A DNA stretch of 64,000 nt, from NCBI GenBank assembly GCA_949987705.1, contig OX465286.1, forward strand, positions 15,761,676 to 15,825,675, read 5' to 3'. The DNA comes from Thereva unica (taxonomy: Eukaryota; Arthropoda; Insecta; Diptera; Therevidae). Position 1 is the stretch's first letter, and every line of letters starts with the position of its first letter. Of the stretch, positions 55,145-64,000 are shown piece after piece. Both the position numbers and the translations under genes were made by a program. The notes beneath the pieces are model-generated. The model was not told where the DNA came from. It saw only the letters and a program-made list of their open reading frames with translations, and did not search any database.

Positions 55145-56612
55145 ATTTTTTTTTTTTTTTTTTTTTGTGATACGATGAAGCTTAGGAGTCACCCTTTGTA
55201 CTACTAGTCCGTCATGTCGTTCGAGTCATGGTGCAATGTATAGTAGTAAGCTTGATCTGAAGGATAGAATAGAAAGGATAGGTTAGGGGTCTGGAGGGTG
55301 CATGAGTAGGTGTCGATGAACCTTGCGTTTGAACTCAGAGATGTTATATGAGTTCGGAAACACCGACTGCGGAAAAGAGTTCCACAATCGAGTTGTTCTA
55401 TTTATAAACGAACTGCTAAACCGTAATGTGCGTGAAGGGGAGGGCTGCAGGGTGAAGGGGTGAGCCGAGTTGGCTAGTCTTGTGTTGCGGGAAAAAAGTT
55501 GCCGTGTGGTGGTGGTTCTTTATTTCAGTGGAGCATTCGCTGTAATAATAGCGATAAAACTTGCTGAGTGCAGCTACATTCCTACGGTGGCTTAAAGGGT
55601 CGATGGAGGAGCAAAGAGTGCTATCACCAATGAGTTTGATGGCGCGATTTTGCACCTTGTCCAGCCAAGCCAAGGTGGTTTTAGGAGCGCCCGCCCAGAT
55701 ATACGAGTTGTATTCAAGGTGGGGTCAAATGTAGGGCATGTAGATTGTGGGTAGAGCAGCTGGCTGAAGGAGGAACTTGCATCTCTTAAGGAATCCGAGG
55801 CATTTAACGCTTGTTTGGCAATTTGGAATATGTGACCATTCCATTGCATATCATTGGATAGAGTCATTCCCAGGATGATAAGAGATGGGTCAGGTGTTAG
55901 GTTATCCTTGTCCACTAAAATAGAGGGAATGTCGGTACAGGTTTTGGGTGGAGATAAGGCAGTACTTTGTTTTTGATGCGTTAAACTCGACCCGATTCTT
56001 ACGGCCCCAGTCAAGAATGAGCTCGATGTCCGCATTAAGAGAACTGGACATGAGTTCGCGGTCTAGGAGACAAGGTCTGGCACTTGCTTGTCTAACGTTG
56101 GCGTAAGAGCAACGCAGAGTACTGTCGTCGGCGAAACTGTGGAGTGGGTTGGAGGGGATTGAGAGCAGATCGTTAATAATTATTAGAAAGAGAGCAGGTG
56201 AGAGGATCGATCCTTGGAGAACGCCGGCCGAGATGGAGTGTGGGTTCAATACTACCTTGATTGAACGGCCAGAAAGAAAGCTCTCAATCCAGTTCATAAG
56301 AACTGAGTCGATACCAGTAGCTTGGAAATATCTAGAGCAACCAGACCAGACTCACCGGAGCTATGAATGCTTCGGTGTAGATGCTCGGTCAAACACAGAA
56401 GAAGGTCGCCAGTAGATCTTTTCGGTCTACAGCCGTACTGCCTGTCGTGTATGATTTGGTTAGATTCTAAATATTGCATCAGCTTTCTATTAATTATTGT
56501 CTCCATGATTTTGGAGAGAACAGAAGTAATTGCTATTGGGTGGTAGTTTAAAGGGTCGCTGGCTTCACCTTTTTTGGGAATGGGCTGAACATGAGCTAGT
56601 AGGAACATGTCA
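55145..56612 (-). mobile_element. LINE-A, 5'-truncated copy
   Basis: A poly-A of about 22 (as T, 55145-55167), the family 3' UTR, then minus-strand coding islands: LDKVQNRAIKLIGDSTLCSS, GRKNRVEFNASKTKYCLIS, NWIESFLSGRSIKVVL, GSILSPALFLIIINDLLSI, the catalytic FADD in HSFADDSTL, RPKRSTGDLLLCLTEHLHRS, LNYHPIAITSVLSKIMETII. It ends in the FSQSQKKG-like start of RT at about 56612. The GVPQG motif is changed to GVLQG. Frameshifts near 55592, 55902 and 56294. Confidence 0.9.
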
Positions 56613-56805
56613 AACAGCTGACAATGGCTGACTTCCAACTCGATAGCCCAGGGCCCACTGATATAATCTTAGGGGTAGATGTATATTTTAAAGTAATAGA
56701 AGGAGAAGTAATACATGGAACTCCAGGGACGCCAGCGGCGCAAAAAACACTTTTTGGTTATATGTTGTTTGTCTCGGCTGCGGTACTTAGTTTTCTTATA
56801 TCAAA
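56613..56805 (+). mobile_element. BEL/Pao protease-end fragment
   Basis: The frame reads DFQLDSPGPTDIILGVDVYF and HGTPGTPAAQKTLFGYML, matching the DUF1758-type segment seen at 32870-33020 (HIDILLGADIFP, TVFGWIISG) but clearly diverged, so a different BEL/Pao family. It stops shortly after. LINE-A abuts its 5' side. Confidence 0.7.
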
Positions 56806-56829
56806 ATAAAAGAAAGAAAGAAGAAATCA

Positions 56830-57022
56830 ATCCTCGGTTAGTGCGTTCACGACTGGTCAATCCACGACCAGTCACTCACGACTCGAGTTGGTCCACGAAT
56901 ATTTGGTACACGATTAGTCAATCCACCACTAATCAGTACAGGACTACTTAGCTCACGACCTGTCTTTCTACTGCTAGGCAGTCTATGACTGATGAATCCT
57001 AATTAAAGACTAATGATTAGGC
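56830..57022. repeat. Degenerate minisatellite (GACTAGTCAGTCCAC-like), left part
   Basis: Repeated variants of CACGACTGGTCAATCCACGA, about 18-20 bp each. The hAT element at 57023 is inserted in it, and similar units continue at 59192-59260 (CACAACTAGTCCGCC, CTAGTCAGTCCGCAACT). Confidence 0.6.
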
Positions 57023-57109
57023 CAGTGATTCTCAACCTATGTGCCGCGGCACTTTTGTGTGCCGCCAAATTCCTGAAGTGTGCCGCCAAATTCAGGAAAC
57101 AAAAGTCCA

Positions 57110-57660
57110 CAACCGATCACATATTCGCATTAAGACCGGTAATTGAAAAGACGAAAGAGTTTAATATAGAGACCCACCTCTTTTTCATTGAGTTTAAGAC
57201 AGAATATGATCTTGCGCTACGTTCAAAAATCTACGAAGCAATGGTGGAACTGAACTTTCCAGACCAATTAATTCAAATCACTAAAACTTCATCGAATGAT
57301 AAACGGAGTGAGAATACGGAGCAATTTATCGGTGCAAACAGAGGCCTCAGGTAAGGAGGTTCTCTATCCTGCTTACTACTTAACATATTATTAGCAAAAA
57401 CGGTCCGGTAGGAACGTATTGAAACTAGAGGGACAATTCTGAACAAGTCTATTCAGCTAATGGCATATGCAGATGATATAGTTGTCGTAGGCAGGTCAAT
57501 GACTGCAGCGAAGGAAGTAGATGTAGCGTTAGGCAAAGCAGCATCAAAGAGCAACAAAGACCACAACATTACGGCGAAAATTAAAAGAAGAATACAGCTA
57601 GCGAACAGGGGCAGCGGAGCATTATCATTGTAGGTGGGGAGCACGCGAATAGGTAACCGT
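57110..57660 (+). mobile_element. RTE-like RT fragment inside the hAT element
   Basis: The frame TTDHIFALRPVIEKTKEFNI, HLFFIEFKTEYDLALRSKIY and AMVELNFPDQLIQI is the RT finger-palm start, followed after a gap by LMAYADDIVVVGRSMTAAKE (57459-57515) with the catalytic YADD. The PQGD/LSC region is damaged (AGGTAAGGAGGTTC). It is probably the same RTE group as the fragments at 7226-7715 and 13470-14640. Confidence 0.8.
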
Positions 57661-57689
57661 TAAAATATTATTCGGTCAATTGAATTACG

Positions 57690-58735
57690 AACTGGCTTTA
57701 AATTCTTTGGTTATGGGGTTATGTGCGACTAGCAATTTGGAAGGGGCCCTTATGAGCCTAGCCCGACCGCCCCATATTGACCCCGATTAGATTGCCCTAT
57801 AAGGCCCACACCGAGTATCTTATCCCTTGCCTCATTCGCGCCTCGTCCTACGGAAATGCCTCATTTGCCCCCCGGAAAAAAATCATTGCTCTTCGATTCC
57901 GAGTGGAAAAGGGATTCCGAAAAGTTTGAGAAGTTCGGCGTACATATGTGAATAATAACTGTGTCTGTGTCGAAAACTTTATATTTTTAAACGCAAGTAT
58001 CGTTTTACCAATACGGTGTCCCAACTGAGTACTAATTACGTCCAATGCTGCTTAGCTTCTGTAATCGAACCAGAACCGGTTTATTGAGTATGCTAAATGA
58101 TACCCTTCACGGTCACCAACATAATTGCCTGAAACATGAGGCAATACATCAACAAAAACTAAAGCTTTGTATGAGTTAAACTGAAGCTTAATGGCCCTGC
58201 CTCACCGACTTCAGTTCAATAATGTTCAGCTTCACCGGCTAAAGTCCAGTTTACGTTAAGTTCGTGCAAATTGTTACTTTTTCGCTAGAAGTCGTAAATG
58301 CGAAAGCCCACTGAAATGGCATTCGACTATTCTAGTTGATTATTATCTTTTGAGCGAGCTTTTACATTCAACTTAACTTCGAGCTTCTACATTCAACTCA
58401 ACTTGGGACCCGTTGTGCGAACTGAGGTTTGTTTTTCCTCAGTTCAATATGTTTAAACTATATACGAACTGAATTGAGGCTAGACGTTCAGTTCGCCAAT
58501 TTGCTTGTTCAGCCGGTGAAGCCGGAGTATTTGTTTGAAGGTTTTCAAAACGTTTTCTGAATAAGAAGTCAGATATCGCCCCCACTTAATTTGAAATAAG
58601 GTTTGCCTACTAGGGCCATTATAAAAAACTGATAATGCATACCTCACTTCAGTATCGCTGGTCTTTTTTTGAGTGGCATTTTTGAGGAAACTCTTTCGGA
58701 ATGCCCCTCATTTGCTACATGGAGTTCTCATTAAG
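57690..58735. repeat. Dispersed repeat, copy B (most complete)
   Basis: Contains all blocks: left (57700-57900, matching 2200-2410), central (58010-58180, matching 13066-13165 and 37510-37593), and right (58305-58735, matching 2410-2790 and 38300-38420). Right-block words include AAGCCCACTGAAATGGCATT and ACCTCACTTCAGTATCGCTG. No coding capacity or terminal structure was recognised. Confidence 0.65.
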
Positions 58736-58746
58736 GTGCCGCGCCT

Positions 58747-58998
58747 AATAAGAGGCGTATCACGCCCATATTTTCACGCTAGCGAAGTTTACTACATGAT
58801 TTTTGAATGGAAACTGGCTCCTGAAAAGTGAAGGCTTGAGCGTAATTGATGGCTAAGGGATGGAAACAAGGGCGTCATAATAAATCGAGAATTTGACCGA
58901 TTTTCTAACACAAGCCCATCGAAAGTGTGAAAACATTCATCGTTACTATTCCTATAAAGATATTGGCGTGAAAATATGGGTGAGATACGCATCTTATT
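58747..58998. mobile_element. Small inverted-repeat element
   Basis: Arms 58747-58779 (AATAAGAGGCGTATCACGCC...) and 58966-58998 are complementary over about 33 positions with a few mismatches, including CCATATTTTCACGC. No target duplication resolved. Probably a MITE. Confidence 0.6.
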
Positions 58999-59329
58999 TC
59001 TGTTACGAAAAATACGTTACGTTACGTTATTCAACCCTCTTCGAGGCTAGTATGAGAAAATGGGGCACTTAAACCTGTCACTAGCTAAGTAAATAAGTAA
59101 AATTCTTTAAAATTTATTGTATTGTTAGTGTGCCGCCAAATTTTGAAATTGTTAAAAGTGTGCCGCAACAAAAAAAGGTTGAGAATCACTGGATTAGGCC
59201 ATCACTAAGTGAGTTCACAACTAGTCCGCCTACTACTAGTCAGTCCGCAACTCTTGTTCTTTTTGACCCAGGAAATAATATTAGGGCTCACTAATGCATG
59301 GTCGCAAAATTAAGACCCTAATATCTGGA

Positions 59330-59640
59330 TGCCTAACAGAGGAGAATTTCCAACTCGACAAGGACTATGATGTTGTCCTGTACACAGACGGACCCAATCA
59401 GAGTCGGCGGTCCAGGGGCTGGAGTTTCTTCCCTATCGATTAATTTGAAAAAATCGCCAGCGTTTTCCAGGCAGAAATTCTGGCAATATTTCATACCCAA
59501 GGCCCGGAACCTAATGGATACCAATTTCCATGCTTCCCAAAGACTCCAATGAGCCAATCCTATTCTTAGTTTACTACTAGACTGCTGGGATAAATCGCTA
59601 GTAGTAAAAGGGGTGACTCCTGAGCTTACACAAAGTTCGT
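59330..59640 (+). mobile_element. LINE RNase H fragment followed by a LINE-A tail scrap
   Basis: DYDVVLYTDGPNQS, then GGPGAGVSSLSINLKK and VFQAEILAI in shifted frames are the start of a LINE RNase H (FTDGSK and AEI regions). At 59596-59635 the words CTAGTAGTAAAAGGGGTGAC and TCCTGAGCTT match the LINE-A 3' UTR. Both are short and decayed. Confidence 0.5.
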
Positions 59641-60770
59641 TGACAGATTTCGGCCAGTGACCACAGTAACGACTAGTCTGGACTGGACTGGTTCGCAGAG
59701 TTCACAAGAAGGTGTTGGGTGTGGAAACGAGGGTCTGGATAGGTTTGCATTTTAGTATCAGTCGCATCAATGAGAGCAAAACGGAATGACACAAGTACAA
59801 TTAGTTAAGGGTTTTCTCATGCAACACACACACACAAGCATTTCTTTGTACCGAAAATAAACCAACGGCGCATTTCTCTTCCACAAGCGCATGCGCGCTA
59901 CTAAGGAGACTTAACCAAATTCAAAAACGTCAAATTGATTTTCGGATAGATCTTTTTAATTGATCCTTTAATGTGTTCACATTTTTCATCGCCGGCAGCG
60001 TGATAACAGCTCTCTTTGGACAATGGGTCACCATCGCATCTCTGGCTCTTTTCAGTCCCGAAATGCCCCTTTGTCGAGCGTGCTCCATCACCGAAACTTG
60101 TCCAGCTTTCTTCCTTTGTCTGAACTTGATTAGATTAGAGCCAGGCCAGAGCGCGGGCACACACGGTGAATCAATCAAGCAACCTAAGCAGGTATTTGCT
60201 AAAGATTTTTAATGCTCACCCAAAACCGGGCGATCATTAACTATTTCGGAGCCCGAGAAACCCGAAGACAAAATTGGACACACAAAAAAGCGTATCTTTG
60301 GTACTGAGTAATCGGTTAAAAGAAATGCTGTCAGTTGTGGGCTTAAGTAATTTCTCTTGTTTGTCCCGCTGTCGGGCTTATCTCGCGGGACATTTGCCGC
60401 GAGAGTGCGCCCTGTTCGCGCAATTAAAAATGGGCACACGTTCATTATGCTCCGCGGTGGTAATTAATTCACAATAAAGGCGCGCATGCGTGGGTGTCGG
60501 TTTTCGTTGTTGTTGCTGTTATGACTGATATCGCCCAGCGCTGAGACGACGACAGCGACGATAATGAAATGAAATTGAAATAGGCGTGGCCTTCTTAGTG
60601 GTGAAAGTATATACAAATTCCCATTAAGGTTATAATTATGATAATTCCTTAAAAGCATTGCGATCGTATTTTTGTGCAACAAGTTTGTGTTTTGTCGACA
60701 TTGAACGTGAGACAGCAACTGATGACCCATTAATAATCATAACGGCGCGGTAAGCTTCTTACAAGAGAGA
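59641..60770. other. Apparently unique non-coding DNA
   Basis: Includes a CACACACACACA-like run near 59824-59834 and TTGTTGTTGCTGTTATGACT near 60505-60525. Short frames show no family similarity. It resembles host intergenic DNA. Confidence 0.4.
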
Positions 60771-60774
60771 AATG

Positions 60775-60890
60775 CCGGCAAGTGGGAGGCCGCAATGTCA
60801 AAATTTGATATGCAGATGGTCTGGCAGTGAGGCTTCGTCCAGAACACACGCCATTTTCAATCCTGTCGGAGAGTGGCCTGCTGAGGATTG
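60775..60890 (-). mobile_element. LOA-type LINE endonuclease fragment
   Basis: Parallels 10385-10490 of the LOA-type LINE: GCAGTGAGGCTTCGTCCAGA (against ACAGTGAGGCTTCGTCCAGA), TTTTCAATCCTGTCGGAGAG and CCTGCT are shared. The minus-strand translation gives SLSDHLHIRFDIVG-like text. It ends where the CACTA-like copy begins. Confidence 0.7.
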
Positions 60891-61217
60891 CTATCCCAGC
60901 AGGCAAAATGAGCTCACAAAACCAGAAATTTGTCTTACAACTCACAATGAGCTGAATATGAGGAAAATATGACATCCCAAATGCCAAAAAAAATTAAATC
61001 AGTTGTGAGAAAATAAATGAGATCATAATGAGAGGAAAGTGAGAAAGAAACCGAAATTGAATGTCCCACTTAATGTTCATTGATTGGAAGGTTGTTATGA
61101 GCTAATTATGAGCAATTCGTTTGAAAACAATTTTTAAGACTATTACCGTCATTCCCAATTTGACTTTTTCAAGCAAAAGACTGAAATTGTTAGTGAAGCT
61201 TGTAACCGCGGTATCTT

Positions 61218-61900
61218 ATGATGGACAAAAAATTGCTACAAAAATATAAAAGAAGTGGAAAGTTCACCAGAGACAAGCGGAAATATATAAGAATGGCATT
61301 CGAAACTTTTCAAGCTGGTCAAGCCTCTTCTAGTAGTACTGCTTCAAGTTTTTTTTAGATTTGAACAGCGGAATCATCGAATTTTCGGATAAGGAAGAAT
61401 CAAATCGAATTAGAAATGAAGTTGATAATTTGGGCGACTTATCTGAATAATTTGATGATAATGATAATATCAATATTAGTGTAGGAGATGCAATCGCGGG
61501 AATTGGAAGTTGGGCTAACAAATATGGTATCGGTAGAAATGGAATAACTGATTTACTTAGTGTTCTGAACAAACTACTTCCTAGTAAATTTCCAACTGAA
61601 GGAAGAACCGTTCTGATAACACCAAAATCAGTAGAAGTGACGAACATCGATGAAGAATGCAAATATTGGCAGCAAGATGTTACAGTTTGTCTTAAGAAGG
61701 CATTTTAAAATTTACAAAAAGATAATAGCATTTTGTTAAACATTAATGTCGATGGTTTGCCAATTTTTAATAGCTCAACTGAGCAATTTTGGCCAATACT
61801 TGCGAATGTCGAAGGGATTATAAAGGAAACTTTCGTAATTGAAATTTACAACGGTTCACAGTTGAACGAATTGCCGAAAACGTGGTCTAAATATTGATGA
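61218..61900 (+). pseudogene. CACTA-like transposase remnant
   Basis: MDKKLLQKYKRSGKFTRDKR starts a frame near 61218. After stops near 61356 and 61448 the frame reads IAGIGSWANKYGIGRNGITD and LLSVLNKLLPSKFPTEGRT, paralleling residues 70-105 of the 25744 protein. After a stop near 61706 comes NINVDGLPIFNSSTEQFWPI, the equivalent of residues 149-167 there. So it is the same family but strongly diverged. The right half of the enzyme is missing. Confidence 0.75.
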
Positions 61901-61929
61901 ATTTGGACGAAATTCGGTATTATAGGGTA

Positions 61930-62290
61930 ATCGAGCTCGCTGATCACGAATTTAATATCAAAAACTTAAAATTCAAAATGGCGAATCCAATATGGCGGAC
62001 ATTATTTTTAAAACATTGTAGAAATAAACTCAAAACTTGTATCTAGATGTTTTTTGGCATGCCGATTACGAATTTGATGTCAAAATTTGGAAATTCAAAA
62101 TGGCGGATCCAATATGGCGGAAATAATTTTTCAAAATTGTTCAAAACTTGTATTTATATGATTTTGAGCATGCTGAATACTAATTTGATACTTGAATTCG
62201 AAAATTTTAAGAACAGGAACTTGAGTGTTTCCCTTTACAAGATATGTAGGTTCAAAATAAGACCAAAATGCTAAAATATTGGAATTTTTC
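61930..62290. repeat. Irregular tandem repeat with AATGGCGGATCCAATATGGC
   Basis: About three units beginning CACGAATTTAATATC, TACGAATTTGATGTC and TACTAATTTGATACT, with spacings of about 122 and 111 bp. The first two share AAAATGGCG.ATCCAATATGG. A loosely similar GCCATATTGGATCT pair occurs at 47884-47918 in opposite orientation. Confidence 0.65.
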
Positions 62291-62300
62291 TGAAAAAAAC

Positions 62301-62909
62301 GAAAAACATTTGGATTTAGATCACATTTTTAATTACATATCCTGTAAACGATGTCATTCACTTAATATCATATAAAAGAATACACATCTACCTAAAAGAC
62401 GAACCGAATTACGTTGCTCTACGATAATTAGTCTAGGAATTATTCAAGTTTAAGTAAATATTAAAAAAATACAGTGGATAGTGGGGATAGCCCCCTCTCT
62501 AGAACAATTTTTTTTTCTTCAAAACCATCCAAAAATCACGCCTGAAAATATTAGCCACGTAGCCCAACAGAGGATTTATTCAATGTCTGATGACCGATAC
62601 AAATTGCATATTAGGTCATGTAAACAAATTCATGAACGGTGATTCTTTGTAGATAATCGCATTATCTACAAACTTTGTAAACAATATTTTAGGATGGAAC
62701 TTGCCGTTTAAGAGATATTAGCCAAACACGGAATTTTCTGTTTTTAGGAGCAGCGGACAACCAATATTCCGAAACTTTTTTTAACATATTCTACTCACGA
62801 AAAACTCTTTTTTTAGAAAAAGTTTCGTGAGTTAACATTTAGTTAGAGGTCTGCATTCGTATTGTGCTTTGATGACTGAACATTGTGCTTTGATGACTAT
62901 ACTTTATAG
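62301..62909. other. AT-rich gap without assigned genes
   Basis: No coding similarity. A short direct duplication TTGTGCTTTGATGACT occurs at 62862-62877 and 62883-62898 just before the hAT-like end. Confidence 0.35.
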
Positions 62910-63206
62910 CAGTGATAGGCAACCCCCTACTCGCGGGTAATACCTTTACCCGCGACCATATTTTTAGTTACCCAAGCCTTTTTTCCTTATTTTATATTTT
63001 ATATTTTTTTTGTAAATTATTTAGATTTTTTACGAATTAGCAAAAATTGAATGCCGGCCTTGTCACTGAGCCTTAATTCTTAATTTTAACGAGCGTAGCG
63101 CCAGACCAAAAAGTCCGGAACTTTTATTTAATTTTAAAGTGACTAGAGTGTTACTTAAAATCAGCGCCGCTAGCGCATTGTTTAAAATTTAATTGTAAAT
63201 TTTTCC
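62910..63206. mobile_element. Left end of a hAT-like element
   Basis: CAGTGATAGGCAACCCCCTA followed by CTCGCGGGTAATACC and TTTACCCGCGACC is a typical hAT/Charlie-like terminus. The matching right end was not found in the window. A Harbinger-type MITE begins at 63210. Confidence 0.55.
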
Positions 63207-63209
63207 TTA

Positions 63210-63765
63210 CCCGTCCTTTACACGCGACAGTATTACTGTTGCTGTCACTGTCTCATGTAAACGTCTACAATCCCGACTTTTTTTTACCGTCGCGACAGTA
63301 TTGGCAAGATTGCAATCTCGACAATACTGTGTGGAAAGTAATTTGACAATTTGTGAAATCAAGTTGGCAAAAAGTGATTTTAAAGTGGTAACTACATGCA
63401 AGAGCTTCACTATCGGTACGCTGTAAAGTGCAAATTGAATATTTTAAAAATTTATACAACTGACAAAATTTGTAGAAAGGTAACCTGAGGAAATTGGTGT
63501 GCTCTTTATTATCAGAATAAAGCAAGTCCTTTAACATATTCCCTTCAATCCCAAAATCGATCCGCTCTGAGATTTACCTAATATTTTAAATCCTCAAGCA
63601 CTTTTAAGCACATTAAAGAGGTTACTGCAACACCCGCAACGTGTGAAAACATTTTTAAAATGAACTGTCTGTCAGTTGATCGAACGTTAATCGGCCTGCT
63701 GGACAGTATTTGACAGTTCCAGACAGAACTGTCCGTAAGTAGAACTGTCCCGTGTAAAGGCCGGG
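63210..63765. mobile_element. PIF/Harbinger-type MITE (556 bp)
   Basis: The left CCCGTCCTTTACACGCGACA and right TGTCCCGTGTAAAGGCCGGG are complementary with two mismatches. TTA occurs at 63207-63209 and 63766-63768. The interior has TGACAGT/ACTGTC words in several orientations and a non-coding frame at 63265-63537. Confidence 0.82.
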
Positions 63766-64000
63766 TTAGTCTGGGGAAATTAGTATTTTAAGGAGACAAA
63801 ATACCAAGAGGGCTGGAAATTTGTGCACAGCTTCCTTGTGACCTTTAAGAAAACAATTTCAGAATCCAAAAAAAAACATGGCCGCCGGAGATATTGCGTC
63901 CTTCCCGAGTTTTCATGTATGTATTTCGCTTTCTATAGGCCATACAACCCCGTGCTGGGGGGTTTCACTCAAAAACTGATATTTTGGAATTTTTTTATCA

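Larger units (their letters stand above)
57023..59191. mobile_element. hAT element shell with other repeats inside
   Basis: The ends CAGTGATTCTCAACCTATGT and the complement AGGTTGAGAATCACTG are inverted over 15-16 bases, with inner GTGTGCCGCCAAATT on both sides. GATTAGGC (57015-57022 and 59192-59199) is a perfect 8-bp duplication. No hAT transposase remains; the 2169-bp interior contains an RTE RT fragment, a copy of the dispersed repeat and a small inverted-repeat element. Confidence 0.92.
60892..62300 (+). mobile_element. Second, diverged CACTA-like element (3' end not found)
   Basis: The left end CTATCCCAGCAGGCAAAATG resembles the CCCAGCGGGAAATA end at 24819, again after TA. Subterminal repeats CTCACAATGAG/ATAATGAGAG occur at 60940-61045. 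The transposase remnant is at 61218-61900. An irregular tandem repeat lies at 61930-62290. No right terminus was recognised in the window. Confidence 0.6.

Noticed and set aside
53691..60770. Conserved host exons in the unique-looking gaps (53.7-55.1 kb and 59.6-60.8 kb)
   Set aside because: No frame longer than chance with recognisable domain; only simple triplet repeats and AT-rich DNA were seen.
63920..64000. Right end of the second CACTA-like element at the window edge
   Set aside because: The word GTGCTGGGG near 63952 superficially resembles a CTGGG terminus but lacks the preceding complement of the CAGCAGGCAAAATG end.

Overview
The window is a eukaryotic, almost certainly insect (probably dipteran) stretch of repeat-dense DNA. 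The reasoning: no gene-dense operon layout and no convincing single-copy host gene; coding remnants belong to arthropod-type transposons (BEL/Pao with DUF1759/DUF1758-type domains, LOA-, R1-, RTE- and Jockey/CR1-type LINEs, Tigger/pogo, CACTA-like, PIF/Harbinger- and hAT-type small elements); introns, poly-A tails and simple repeats are eukaryotic. I cannot name the species from sequence alone.

Layout. 1-6.8 kb: unresolved DNA, a CCCAG-ended MITE (1387-1780), a dispersed repeat (2190-2790), a minisatellite (3362-3950 and 5753-5880) split by a LINE remnant, and a decayed LINE-A piece. 6.8-10.5 kb: a long LOA-type LINE on the minus strand, broken by an RTE-like 3' end and by a SINE tail. 10.5-13.4 kb: low-complexity, apparently non-mobile DNA. 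13.4-16.1 kb: RTE and Jockey/CR1-type fragments. 16.3-22.5 kb: a plus-strand Jockey/CR1-type LINE (LINE-B) carrying a full SINE and, inside its RT catalytic codons, a 2.5-kb minus-strand LINE-A copy.

22.5-33.7 kb is the centrepiece. A BEL/Pao retrotransposon is split by a 7.5-kb CACTA-like DNA transposon (24819-32311) with an exact TA duplication. That transposon in turn holds a SINE (itself holding a Harbinger-type MITE), a 989-bp Transib-like element with CACAGTG ends and a CGGCG duplication, and a complete Tigger/pogo element placed inside an intron. Removing the insertions restores reading frames or splice sites at several junctions, so boundaries and order of arrival can be read directly.

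34-64 kb: R1-type LINE with another SINE, two hAT elements with 8-bp duplications, two more LINE-A copies, two Jockey/CR1-type LINEs, a 2.3-kb inverted-repeat element with an unassigned ORF (47661-49967), several MITEs, and a second, diverged CACTA-like copy near 61 kb.

Functionally the elements interact as parasites of one another rather than as a pathway. The clearest partnership is the tRNA-derived SINE, whose 3' end matches the 3' end of LINE-A, suggesting that LINE-A machinery mobilised it. All large coding elements seen here carry stops, frameshifts, truncations or insertions, so this copy of the region is probably inactive.
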